The notes under the pieces: generated by a model
The model's input: the letters and a program-made list of their open reading frames with translations, nothing else
The model's database searches: none
What the model was told of the DNA's origin: nothing
Made by a program: the position numbers and the translations under genes
DNA from: CAZFQD01 sp964520885
GTDB taxonomy: Bacteria > Bacillota > Clostridia > Oscillospirales > SIG519
Direction: 5' to 3'
DNA length: 15,239 nucleotides
Assembly (NCBI GenBank): GCA_964520885.1
Contig: CAZFQD010000043.1
Location: 1-15,239, forward strand
Shown: in pieces, positions 1 to 7,840 of the stretch
Numbering within the stretch: position 1 is the first letter of the stretch
Layout of the letters: every line of letters begins with the position of its first letter

Positions 1-67
1 TCCCAAAATTGTACTGTTAATTTTTAAAAAAAATGGGCGAAACGAAAAAATTCTAATATAATTTGTA

Positions 68-96
68 TTGACAAATAATAAATTTATTGTTAAAAT
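68..96 (+). promoter_or_regulatory. sigma-A type promoter of the thiamine operon
   Basis: A consensus -35 box TTGACA (68-73) is followed after 17 bases by TAAAAT (91-96). The predicted transcription start near 103 is just upstream of the TPP riboswitch, so the transcript would begin with the aptamer. Seen in sequence; the start site is inferred. Confidence 0.7.
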
Positions 97-104
97 TATA
101 TTAT

Positions 105-198
105 AAAAATCCGGGGAGCTGAATTTAATTTGGCTGAGAGGAAACTGTTTTTGTTTCGACCCGTTAACCTGACACGGATAATTCCGACGAAGGGAGTA
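105..198 (+). promoter_or_regulatory. TPP riboswitch (THI element)
   Basis: The conserved TPP aptamer blocks occur in order: CGGGGAGC (112-119), CTGAGA (134-139), a P3 hairpin GAAAC/GTTTC (141-145 with 153-157), ACCTGA (167-172), GGATAATTCC (176-185) and GACGAAGGGA (186-195). These match the family sensor for thiamine pyrophosphate. The closing P1 stem is AU-rich and its exact edges are uncertain. It sits 5' of thiC and just before an intrinsic terminator, so high TPP should stop transcription of the whole thi operon. Confidence 0.95.
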
Positions 199-211
199 TA
201 TGTGCTTTATT

Positions 212-246
212 AAGTCATTTACTTTTTTAGGTAAATGGCTTTTTTA
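212..246 (+). terminator. riboswitch-controlled intrinsic terminator
   Basis: The arms AAGTCATTTAC (212-222) and GTAAATGGCTT (231-241) pair with one G-T wobble around an 8-base loop and run into a T tract to about 245. It lies between the TPP aptamer and thiC, which fits a transcription-attenuation platform. It overlaps the upstream in-frame ATG at 235, which argues that thiC does not start there. Confidence 0.85.
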
Positions 247-270
247 ATATTATTTAAGGGATGTGAACTA

Positions 271-1557
271 ATGAATTTTTCAACGCAAATGTCAGCCGCC
301 AAAAAAGGGATTATTACTTCGCAAATGGAAATCGTAGCAAAAGAGGAAAACAAAACCACCAATGAACTGATGTCATTAATGGCCGAGGGGAAAGTAATAA
401 TACCTGCAAATAAAAATCACAAAAATTTAATTCCTTGCGGAATTGGACAGGGTTTGAGCACAAAAATAAATGTAAATTTGGGAATTTCCAAAGATTCAGC
501 TTGTTTTGAAACCGAATTAAAAAAAGTTTATCTTTCAATTAAAATGGGTGCAAATGCAATAATGGATTTAAGTTGCTATGGGAAAACACAAGAATTTCGC
601 AAGCGATTAATTGAGGAATGCCCCGTTTCAATCGGTACCGTTCCTATGTATGATGTAATGGGTTTTTACGACAGAAAACTTGAGGATATTTCTTCAAAAG
701 AATTCATAAAGGTATTTGAAACACACGCTAAAGACGGTGTTGATTTTATGACTATTCATTCAGGATTAACTCGCCATACTGCAGAAATGTTAAAGAAAAA
801 CAAGAGGCTTACTAATATTGTTTCACGAGGTGGTTCCCTTCTTTTTATGTGGATGGAATTAACAGGTAATGAAAACCCATTTTATGAGCATTTTGATGAA
901 ATTTTAGAAATAGCTAAAGAATATGATGTTACTCTCAGTCTTGGTGATGCTATGCGTCCCGGTTGTATTGCTGATGCTACCGATTGTTGCCAAATTACTG
1001 AATTAATGGAACTCGGAATGCTTACAAAAAGAGCTTGGGCAAAAGATGTTCAGGTTATGATTGAGGGACCGGGTCATATGCCGATAAATGAGATTGTTGC
1101 CAATGTAATTTTGCAAAAAAAGCTTTGTCATAATGCACCTTTTTATGTTTTAGGACCGCTTGTTACCGATATTGCTCCCGGATATGACCATATAACTTCA
1201 GCAATAGGCGGAGCAATTGCCGCTTCTGCAGGAGCTGATTTTTTATGTTATGTTACCCCTGCTGAGCATTTGAGGTTGCCAGATTTAAATGATGTAAAAG
1301 AAGGTATCATTGCCGTTAAAATTGCCGCTCATTCTGCAGATATTGCAAAGGGAATTAACAGTGCAATAATGCAAGATTATGAAATGAGTAAGGCAAGATG
1401 TAATTTGGATTGGAACAAAATGTTTGAACTTGCAATTGACCCTATAAAGCCAAAATTATATCGTGAAAGTTCAATGCCTACTAATGAAGATAGTTGTACA
1501 ATGTGTGGAGAATTATGTGCTGTAAAAAATATGAATAGCATATTAAAAAAGGAGTGA
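271..1557 (+). CDS. thiC: phosphomethylpyrimidine synthase ThiC
   Basis: ThiC is a radical SAM enzyme that rearranges aminoimidazole ribotide into HMP phosphate, the pyrimidine half of thiamine. The 428-residue protein is the short form lacking the long N-terminal extension of proteobacterial enzymes. Visible family motifs are SRGGS (185-189), SLGDAMRPG (223-231), MIEGPGHMP (263-271), LGPLVTDIAPGYDH (294-307) and YVTPAEHL (327-334). The C-terminal cluster cysteines are C409, C412 and C416, with CX2CX3C spacing. I chose ATG 271 because it has AAGGG at 256-260 and starts MNFSTQMSAAKKGII, like other ThiC proteins; the in-frame ATG at 235 lies inside the riboswitch terminator. First gene of the operon, 8 bases before thiS. 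Confidence 0.97.
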   Translation: MNFSTQMSAAKKGIITSQMEIVAKEENKTTNELMSLMAEGKVIIPANKNHKNLIPCGIGQGLSTKINVNLGISKDSACFETELKKVYLSIKMGANAIMDLSCYGKTQEFRKRLIEECPVSIGTVPMYDVMGFYDRKLEDISSKEFIKVFETHAKDGVDFMTIHSGLTRHTAEMLKKNKRLTNIVSRGGSLLFMWMELTGNENPFYEHFDEILEIAKEYDVTLSLGDAMRPGCIADATDCCQITELMELGMLTKRAWAKDVQVMIEGPGHMPINEIVANVILQKKLCHNAPFYVLGPLVTDIAPGYDHITSAIGGAIAASAGADFLCYVTPAEHLRLPDLNDVKEGIIAVKIAAHSADIAKGINSAIMQDYEMSKARCNLDWNKMFELAIDPIKPKLYRESSMPTNEDSCTMCGELCAVKNMNSILKKE

Positions 1558-1565
1558 AATATAAA

Positions 1566-1766
1566 ATGACAATTATTATAAACGGCAAACAAGAAATATT
1601 AAACAATAAAATTACATTGCTTGAATTAATAAATTTAAAAGAATTAAACCCTGAAAATATTGTTATTGAATATAATGAAAAAATAATTAAAAAAGAAGAG
1701 CTAAATAATACATTTATTAATGAAAATGACATTATTGAAATGATTAGTTTTGTTGGAGGAGGATAA
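1566..1766 (+). CDS. thiS: sulfur carrier protein ThiS
   Basis: A 66-residue ubiquitin-like sulfur carrier. It ends in SFVGGG; the terminal Gly-Gly is adenylated by ThiF and converted to a thiocarboxylate that delivers sulfur to ThiG. Length and the GG tail are typical. The ATG at 1566 is preferred, with AGGAG at about 1550-1554, over an in-frame GTG at 1554 that overlaps the thiC stop and has no ribosome binding site of its own. The stop is 2 bases before thiG, so the two genes are likely translationally coupled. Confidence 0.93.
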   Translation: MTIIINGKQEILNNKITLLELINLKELNPENIVIEYNEKIIKKEELNNTFINENDIIEMISFVGGG

Positions 1767-1768
1767 GT

Positions 1769-2539
1769 ATGAAGGACCAACTTATTATTGGCGATAAAGT
1801 TTTAAACAGCCGTTTATTTATTGGAAGCGGTAAGTATTCTTTGGATAGTCAAATCCCCGAAATATTAAAGCAATCGGGAGCACAGGTTATAACTGTTGCA
1901 CTCAGAAGAGTTAATTTAGAATCAAAAACAGAAAATATTTTAAATTATATTCCAAAAAATATTCAACTTTTGCCAAATACCTCAGGAGCAAGAAATGCAA
2001 AGGAAGCAATTAGAATAGCGAGACTTGCAAGAGAAACAGGATGCGGAAATTGGATTAAAATTGAAATTATTTCGGATAATAAATACCTGTTGCCAGATGG
2101 ATATGAAACAATTATAGCAACTGAAGTTTTAGCAAGTGAAGGCTTTGTAGTATTACCTTATATTAGCCCTGATTTAATGGTTGCAAAAAAGCTTTGTGAA
2201 GTTGGAGCAGCAACTATAATGCCACTCGGTTCTCCCATCGGAACAAACAGAGGGCTCCAAACCAAAGAATTAATAAGAATATTAATAGATGAAATACCGT
2301 TACCTATTATAGTTGATGCAGGAATTGGAAAGCCTTCAGATGCTTGTATGGCTATGGAAATGGGAGCGGCGGCATGTTTGCTCAATACTGCAATTGCAAG
2401 TGCTAATGACCCGGTATTAATGGCAACAGCCTTTAAAAATGCAGTAATTGCAGGTAGAAAAGCATATCTTGCAGGCTTAGGCACAACCTCAAATTATGCA
2501 AAAACATCTTCACCACTTACTGGTTTTTTAAATGAATAG
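1769..2539 (+). CDS. thiG: thiazole synthase ThiG
   Basis: ThiG condenses 1-deoxy-D-xylulose 5-phosphate, dehydroglycine (from ThiH) and sulfur (from ThiS thiocarboxylate) into the thiazole phosphate. The 256-residue TIM-barrel protein is full length. K97 in WIKIEI corresponds to the lysine that forms the imine with the sugar phosphate. GSPIGTNRGL (residues 153-162) and the PIIVDAGIGKPSDA segment are characteristic of the family. A GGAGGA ribosome binding site overlaps the end of thiS. It is followed after 10 bases by thiH, its usual partner in anaerobes, so dehydroglycine comes from tyrosine rather than from glycine oxidase ThiO. Confidence 0.97.
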   Translation: MKDQLIIGDKVLNSRLFIGSGKYSLDSQIPEILKQSGAQVITVALRRVNLESKTENILNYIPKNIQLLPNTSGARNAKEAIRIARLARETGCGNWIKIEIISDNKYLLPDGYETIIATEVLASEGFVVLPYISPDLMVAKKLCEVGAATIMPLGSPIGTNRGLQTKELIRILIDEIPLPIIVDAGIGKPSDACMAMEMGAAACLLNTAIASANDPVLMATAFKNAVIAGRKAYLAGLGTTSNYAKTSSPLTGFLNE

Positions 2540-2549
2540 GGGAATATAA

Positions 2550-3653
2550 ATGAATTTTTATGACAAATACCTTGAATATAAAGATTTTAATTTTGATGAT
2601 TTTTTAAATTCTATTAGTGAACAGCAAATAAAAAATATTTTAAATAAAGATAAGTTATCAATAATGGATTTTTTTGCCTTGTTATCAGAGAAAGCACAAG
2701 AGTTTTTAGAAATAATGGCACAAAAAGCTCATAAATTAACAGTTATGCACTTTGGTAAAACTATATTATTATTTACTCCTATTTATCTTTCAAATTATTG
2801 TGATAATCAGTGTGTATATTGTGGTTTTAATTACAAAAATAAAATAGAAAGAAAACAGCTTACATTGCAAGAGGTTGAAAATGAAGCTAAGGAAATTGCG
2901 AAAACAGGACTTAAGCACATATTATTGCTTACAGGAGATGCAAAAAATATTGCTTCGCTGTCTTATTTAAAAGACTGTATCAAAATATTAAGACAATATT
3001 TTAGTTCTATTGCTATTGAAATTTATGCTTTAAACCAAAATGAATATAAAGAACTTATTGATGAAGGGGTTGACCTTTTAACAATTTATCAAGAAACATA
3101 TGATGAAATTCTTTATGACAGTTTGCATTTAAAAGGACCTAAAAAGGACTATATGTTTAGACTTAATGCACCCGAAAATGCTTGTATAGCAAACATTCGT
3201 CAAGTTAATATCGGAGCATTATTGGGACTTAATAAAAACTTTTTGATAGAAGCCTTTTTTACGGCACTTCACGCAAGTTACCTTCAAGATAAATTTACTG
3301 AAACTGAAATTAGTGTATCTTTGCCGAGAATTAAACCTCATATCGGCGATTTTAAATCTTATTACAATATCAGCAATAAAAATATGGTTCAAATAATTCT
3401 TGCACTTAGATTATTTATGCCACGATTAGGAATAACAATTTCAACAAGAGAAAGCGAAGAATTCAGAAATAATATTATTAGACTTGGCATAACTAAAATG
3501 TCGGCTGGTTCATCTACAGTAGTTGGAGGGCATACACTAAATAATAGCACAGGGCAATTTGACATTTCTGATAACAGAAGTGTTTATGAAATGTCTAAAG
3601 ATATTTTGAAATTAGGTTACCAACCAGTTTATAAAGATTGGCTTATTTTGTGA
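2550..3653 (+). CDS. thiH: 2-iminoacetate synthase ThiH
   Basis: ThiH is a radical SAM tyrosine lyase that releases dehydroglycine (2-iminoacetate) and p-cresol and passes dehydroglycine to ThiG. The 367-residue length is normal. The radical SAM cluster motif CX3CX2C is C84, C88, C91 (YCDNQCVYCGF). The C-terminal half carries the family segment around LPRIKPH and STRES, and ends in YQPVYKDW, typical of ThiH. Its requirement for AdoMet cleavage and an oxygen-labile cluster agrees with an anaerobic host. An AGGGGA ribosome binding site precedes ATG 2550. Confidence 0.96.
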   Translation: MNFYDKYLEYKDFNFDDFLNSISEQQIKNILNKDKLSIMDFFALLSEKAQEFLEIMAQKAHKLTVMHFGKTILLFTPIYLSNYCDNQCVYCGFNYKNKIERKQLTLQEVENEAKEIAKTGLKHILLLTGDAKNIASLSYLKDCIKILRQYFSSIAIEIYALNQNEYKELIDEGVDLLTIYQETYDEILYDSLHLKGPKKDYMFRLNAPENACIANIRQVNIGALLGLNKNFLIEAFFTALHASYLQDKFTETEISVSLPRIKPHIGDFKSYYNISNKNMVQIILALRLFMPRLGITISTRESEEFRNNIIRLGITKMSAGSSTVVGGHTLNNSTGQFDISDNRSVYEMSKDILKLGYQPVYKDWLIL

Positions 3654-3671
3654 ATGAATAGTGGTGTTTAA

Positions 3672-4289
3672 ATGAATTATTTTGAAAAGGCAATTATTAA
3701 ATATATTGGGAAAGAAAATTTTAATAAAATTCAAGCAGTTACTATTGGAATTGCTGGAGCGGGTGGTTTAGGCTCGAATTGTGCTTTTAATCTTATTAGA
3801 AGTGGTTTTAAAAACTTATTATTAGTTGATTTTGATATAGTTGATTATTCAAATATTAATAGACAATTTTATTTTTATGAACAGATTGGCATATTAAAGG
3901 TAACAGCACTTAGAAAAAATTTACTTGCTATAAACCCTAATGCAGAAATTAAAGTTATTAATGTAAAATTAGAAAGAGAAAACATATATAGTGTTTTTAA
4001 AGATTGTGATATTATTGTTGAGGCATTTGATAAAGCTCCTTATAAAAAAATGCTTTTTGAGGAATTTTATTTAACAAATAAATTTATTGTTTTAGCATCT
4101 GGACTTGCTGGGTGGGGTAATAGTGATACAATTACAACAAATAAAATTAAAGATAATATTTATATTATCGGAGATAGGATTTCAGAAATTTCTAATAATT
4201 CACCCCCTATTTCGCCAAGAGTAAATATTGCTGCCGCAAAACAAGCGGATATTATTCTTGAATATGTGCTAAAAGACAAGTTTGAATGA
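3672..4289 (+). CDS. thiF: ThiF-family adenylyltransferase (short form)
   Basis: An E1-like, MoeB/HesA/ThiF fold protein that should adenylate the C terminus of ThiS. At 205 residues it matches the short clostridial ThiF form. Seen: dinucleotide-binding loop GAGGLGSN (29-36), acidic VDFD (52-55), the NINRQ motif (61-65) whose arginine contacts ATP in E1 enzymes, and D120 in EAFD. The CXXC zinc pairs of E. coli ThiF and MoeB are absent and there is no obvious conserved C-terminal catalytic cysteine, so persulfide delivery may differ. The ribosome binding site before ATG 3672 is weak, suggesting lower translation or dependence on thiH. Spacing to the next gene is 12 bases. Confidence 0.9.
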   Translation: MNYFEKAIIKYIGKENFNKIQAVTIGIAGAGGLGSNCAFNLIRSGFKNLLLVDFDIVDYSNINRQFYFYEQIGILKVTALRKNLLAINPNAEIKVINVKLERENIYSVFKDCDIIVEAFDKAPYKKMLFEEFYLTNKFIVLASGLAGWGNSDTITTNKIKDNIYIIGDRISEISNNSPPISPRVNIAAAKQADIILEYVLKDKFE

Positions 4290-4301
4290 GGAAGGATTTT
4301 T

Positions 4302-5354
4302 ATGAATAGTATATTTAGAATTATTGATGCAAATATTAATCGTGTTTCAGAGGGACTTAGAGTTTTAGAGGATTTGGGAAGATTTTTAGATTGCAACGAG
4401 TTAATAACCGAAGAAATAAAAAAATTACGCCATAATGTGCGTAAAAGTATAAATGATTTAAGTGTTGATTTGTTAAGCAACAGAGATACTCCAAATGATA
4501 TTGGATTTAATATATCTCAAAAAAGTAATTTAGATAAAAAAACAAATACTAAAGAACTTGTATTGGGAAATTTTAAAAGAGTTCAAGAGGGATTAAGAGT
4601 AATAGAAGAAAACTTAAAAGTAGCAGGTTTTTATGAAAAATCAAAACTATATGAAAAATATCGTTATGAAACATATACACTTGAAAAATCATTTTGCAGT
4701 ATAGTTTTTATGAGGAAAAAACTTCAAGAAACCGATATATATTGTATTACTGCACAAAAACATTCTAATGGGCGAAATAATATTGATGTAGTAAAGGAAT
4801 TACTAAATGCTAATATTAAAATAATTCAATATCGTGAAAAGGATAAAACTTTACTTGAAAAATATAATGAATGTTTAATAATTCGTAAACTAACTGAGGA
4901 TTACGGGGCTGATTTTATAATAAATGATGACCTTGATATAGCAATACTCGTTAATGCAGATGGTGTTCATATAGGGCAAGATGATTTGCCGATTAATAAG
5001 GTTAGAGAAATAATTGGAGAAAAAATGTTAATTGGTGTTTCAACTCATTCTTCCAAACAAGCATTGGAGGCTGTAAAAAATGGTGCTGATTATATTGGAG
5101 TAGGACCAATTTTTCATACAAAAACCAAAAAAAATGTATGCGACCCTGTTGGTCTTGAATATTTACAATTTGCTGTTAAAAATATAGATATACCATTTGT
5201 TACAATAGGTGGAATAAAGGAGCATAATATTGAAGAAGTATTAAAATGCGGTGCTAAATGTATAGTCCTTGTAACTGAAATTGTAGGTGCTAATAATATA
5301 ACTCAAAAAATTAAGGATATTAGAAAAATTATTAACTTAAATAAAATAATATGA
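4302..5354 (+). CDS. thiE: ThiD2-ThiE fusion: HMP-P kinase and thiamine phosphate synthase
   Basis: A 350-residue two-domain protein. Residues 1 to about 130 resemble the ThiD2 family, an HMP-phosphate kinase unrelated to classical ThiD, with two similar motifs: ANINRVSEGLRVLED (10-24) and GNFKRVQEGLRVIEE (89-103). Residues about 145-345 are a TIM-barrel ThiE that joins HMP-PP and thiazole phosphate: IQYREKD (175-181), FIINDD (205-210), ADGVHIGQDD (219-228), GVGPIFHTKTKKN (266-278) and TIGGI (301-305). The fusion would feed kinase product directly to the synthase and explains why no separate thiD is present. AGGAAGG precedes ATG 4302. Last gene of the operon; I see no convincing terminator after it. 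Confidence 0.93.
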   Translation: MNSIFRIIDANINRVSEGLRVLEDLGRFLDCNELITEEIKKLRHNVRKSINDLSVDLLSNRDTPNDIGFNISQKSNLDKKTNTKELVLGNFKRVQEGLRVIEENLKVAGFYEKSKLYEKYRYETYTLEKSFCSIVFMRKKLQETDIYCITAQKHSNGRNNIDVVKELLNANIKIIQYREKDKTLLEKYNECLIIRKLTEDYGADFIINDDLDIAILVNADGVHIGQDDLPINKVREIIGEKMLIGVSTHSSKQALEAVKNGADYIGVGPIFHTKTKKNVCDPVGLEYLQFAVKNIDIPFVTIGGIKEHNIEEVLKCGAKCIVLVTEIVGANNITQKIKDIRKIINLNKII

Positions 5355-5416
5355 GAAGATAATTTTGACTACTTTAAGTGATTTATAAGTATATTAGTAG
5401 TTTGCGACAACCTTCA

Positions 5417-5437
5417 TTCCTAACTCCTAATACTTAT
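5417..5437. repeat. heptad tandem repeat, CTAA type
   Basis: TTCCTAA, CTCCTAA and the degenerate TACTTAT follow one another at period 7. It lies in the 165-base convergent gap between thiE and the M23 hydrolase. It resembles the TTAG/CTAA heptads at 8779-8799 and 9534-9554, in the opposite orientation. The rest of this gap has no gene or clear terminator. Confidence 0.5.
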
Positions 5438-5519
5438 TTATTCTCTATGAATCTGTGTTTAAATTTTATTACTAAACATTTTAACCAAAATTTTATGCTG
5501 TTTGTAGTTCATTGTAAAA

Positions 5520-7166
5520 TTATTTAACATATTTTAAAGGATTTGCTCTTGTGCCATTTATAATTATTTCAAAATGGCAGTGTGTACCAGTGCTTCTTCC
5601 CGTGCTTCCTACATAACCAATTACTTGACCTTGATAAACCTTTTGTCCTACCTTAACAGCATAAGAACCCAAATGACAATACCTTGAACGAACACCGTTG
5701 CCGTGATTAATATATATTTCGTTGCCTCCGCCTCCTCTATCCCAACTTGCAACTTCAATAGTTCCAGCATCAGTTGCTACAATAGGAGTGCCATAAGGAG
5801 CTGCAATGTCAATTGCTGCATGAAATTCTCTTCCTCTATAGCCATATCCGGAAGAAATACGGTGCGAGTTTGGGACAGGCCAAATAAATTTACCTGAAGG
5901 TGCAATTTTTTTAGTTCCCACTAATAATTGCCTAATAACTGGCTTTTTAATTAATTTTGTTTCAATAATTTCTCTATTTTTTTCAACACCATTTATTAAT
6001 GTAACCTTAGCTTTAATTTCATTTAAACCTTTAGAACCACTTGCCTTTACCTTAGTAGTTCCTTCAAATAAATCGGCTGCATAAGTGCTAACAGTTTCAT
6101 AAGCAATATTTGTGTTATAATTAATAGTTCTAATAACCTTAAAGCCTAAATCAACTAAAGGTTTTGATACATTTATTTTTTGCCCTTTATATATTTTACT
6201 CAAATCTTCATCTTTATTAATTAGTTCTATTTGTTTAGGTGAAATATCAAATTTATTTGATATTTCGCTAATTGTATCCCCTCTTTGAATGACATAAATT
6301 TCTTGATCTTTTGGCATAGTAAACATTGCTTTTATTTCATCAATGGTTTTCACAATACTCCTTGAATACATATTGCGAACAATGTCAACTTTATTAGTAA
6401 ATTCAATAGTTTCATATTTAGAATTAGTTTGATAGGGTTGCTTTAATTCATCTAATAAATCTATTATTGGTCCCTCCTTGGGATAAGCGGCTATAAGTTT
6501 CCCATCAACAAATATACCATAGGTCTGCCCTAAGGACTCCTCAGCTTTTTTATATAAATTGCTATAAACTTGTTCACTCCCAGTTAAACTATCCCTTTTT
6601 ACTATTGAAAATGAAAAGGTGGGAACTCGGTCAAAAGCATATCTATCATTAAGTTTATCTGAAATATCATTTTCCACTTTTTCTTTAGCAATAACAAATT
6701 TACTTTGTTCTGAAACATAGCCAACAACCTCATCATCTATAGTAACCTTAAGAGCAAAAGCATAGGTCGTTGATGATGCAATAAACAAAGCCACAAGTAA
6801 AATTGAACAAGCAGGAATCCAATATCTTGAAGCGACTTTAATTTGCTTAAAAATATAGAAAAAACCTTTATTAAAGATTTTAAAAATAAAAATACTAATT
6901 GTTGAAATATAATCAATAATTCTTCTAATACCTTCACGATTGGCATAAGAAACGCAACTTTCAATCTTTAAACCGGTATAATAAATGAAAAGAAATATTG
7001 ATTTTATGAATAATAGAATAAAGTTAACAGTTTTTGTGCTAACTTTTCTTATATGTTTTCTTTTTTTAATTTTGTTAGTGTTTGGAGTCTTATTAATAAT
7101 AGAAAGTTCATCTATTAAATCATCATTATTTGAATAATCATTATGTTGATTATTATCATTGTCCAT
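5520..7166 (-). CDS. membrane-anchored LysM-G5-M23 peptidoglycan metalloendopeptidase
   Basis: A 548-residue cell-wall hydrolase. The N terminus is polar and charged, with hydrophobic stretches at about 46-63 and 117-139; the latter is the likely anchor placing the rest outside. A LysM domain at about 289-335 (YVIQRGDTISEISNKF) should bind glycan. A G5-like domain spans about 340-418. The M23 zinc peptidase at about 430-548 keeps all ligands: H449 and D453 (HAAID), H498, and HxH at H529 and H531. Peptidoglycan cross-link cleavage during growth is inferred. AGGAGCTT precedes ATG 7166. The leader carries a WalR-like box, the expected regulator of wall hydrolases. Confidence 0.93.
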   Translation of the reverse strand: MDNDNNQHNDYSNNDDLIDELSIINKTPNTNKIKKRKHIRKVSTKTVNFILLFIKSIFLFIYYTGLKIESCVSYANREGIRRIIDYISTISIFIFKIFNKGFFYIFKQIKVASRYWIPACSILLVALFIASSTTYAFALKVTIDDEVVGYVSEQSKFVIAKEKVENDISDKLNDRYAFDRVPTFSFSIVKRDSLTGSEQVYSNLYKKAEESLGQTYGIFVDGKLIAAYPKEGPIIDLLDELKQPYQTNSKYETIEFTNKVDIVRNMYSRSIVKTIDEIKAMFTMPKDQEIYVIQRGDTISEISNKFDISPKQIELINKDEDLSKIYKGQKINVSKPLVDLGFKVIRTINYNTNIAYETVSTYAADLFEGTTKVKASGSKGLNEIKAKVTLINGVEKNREIIETKLIKKPVIRQLLVGTKKIAPSGKFIWPVPNSHRISSGYGYRGREFHAAIDIAAPYGTPIVATDAGTIEVASWDRGGGGNEIYINHGNGVRSRYCHLGSYAVKVGQKVYQGQVIGYVGSTGRSTGTHCHFEIIINGTRANPLKYVK

Positions 7167-7189
7167 AAAAAAGCTCCTATTCTAAAATA

Positions 7190-7245
7190 GTTACAAAACG
7201 GTAACAACTTATTACAAGTATACCCCATATTTGTAACTATTACAA
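7190..7245 (-). promoter_or_regulatory. promoter and WalR-like box of the M23 hydrolase
   Basis: Read on the minus strand, TTGTAA (7245-7240), 17 bases, then TATACT (7222-7217) form a plausible promoter. Downstream, TGTTAC (7206-7201), five bases, then TGTAAC (7195-7190) matches the B. subtilis WalR consensus TGTWAH-N5-TGTWAH exactly. A third half-site TGTAAT is at 7216-7211, and 7231-7245 is an inverted repeat TTGTAA/TTACAA. If the promoter call is right, the box lies just after the transcription start, a repressor-like position. Regulation is inferred from motif and target type. Confidence 0.45.
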
Positions 7246-7301
7246 CCCTACATAAGAAACTTTGTGAATAATCGCTAAAATAACACCAACATAAATGTCT
7301 A

Positions 7302-7766
7302 TTATGCCGAAAAAGTGTAATCTAATTTTTGTACAGTCCAATCTTTTATTTCATCATAATACATTTTCGCTTCTCTTTTTGCTTGTTCTAAACTATGTTC
7401 TTTATAATTTCCGCACTCAACAGAACTACAACCGGGAATTTCCCCTTCAAAATTTAAAATAAATAAAATTGATTGTTTGATTAATTCAATTGCATTCTTA
7501 TGTTGTAAATCCCTAACAATAAAATACATTCCTGTGCGACAACCCATAGGACCAAAATAAATAATATTATTTTTGTATAATGAATTTCTAACATAGGATG
7601 CAAATAAATGTTCAATAGTATGAATTGCACTATTTGACAATAAATCATTGGTGTTTGGCATTTTCATTCTTAAGTCATAGGTTATTATTCCCATATCCTC
7701 ACGGGATATGTATATTCCTTTTTTTAGCTTATTGTGGTTAACTTGAAAACTTGCAATTTTGTCCAT
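7302..7766 (-). CDS. luxS: S-ribosylhomocysteine lyase LuxS
   Basis: LuxS cleaves S-ribosylhomocysteine to homocysteine and DPD, the precursor of AI-2, in the activated methyl cycle. With ATG 7766 the protein has 154 residues, the family size. Metal ligands are H49 and H53 in HTIEH and C118 in ECGNY, with catalytic base E52; C76 in GPMGCRTG matches the active-site cysteine. I chose ATG 7766 because GGAAGGA lies 11 bases upstream and MDKIASFQVNHN aligns with LuxS N termini. An ATG ten codons upstream (7796) also has AAAGGA and cannot be excluded. No other methyl-cycle gene is adjacent. Confidence 0.93.
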   Translation of the reverse strand: MDKIASFQVNHNKLKKGIYISREDMGIITYDLRMKMPNTNDLLSNSAIHTIEHLFASYVRNSLYKNNIIYFGPMGCRTGMYFIVRDLQHKNAIELIKQSILFILNFEGEIPGCSSVECGNYKEHSLEQAKREAKMYYDEIKDWTVQKLDYTFSA

Positions 7767-7819
7767 AAATTTTATCGTCCTTCCGTAATTATACATTCTA
7801 CATTTCCTTTATCCAATAA

Positions 7820-7840
7820 TGTTACTTGTTACTTGTTAAT
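7820..7840. repeat. heptad tandem repeat TGTTACT x3
   Basis: TGTTACT, TGTTACT, TGTTAAT in tandem. On the coding strand this reads AACAAGT-type heptads. It overlaps the stop codon of the phospholipase C-like gene (7836-7838) and precedes luxS. Confidence 0.6.

Noticed and set aside
235..270. Upstream in-frame ATG extending ThiC by 12 residues
   Set aside because: It lies inside the riboswitch terminator stem, has no ribosome binding site, and the extra residues do not resemble ThiC.
5366..5402. Terminator after thiE (ACTACT paired with AGTAGT)
   Set aside because: Only about 6 bp around a 22-base loop and a very short T run; too weak to support.
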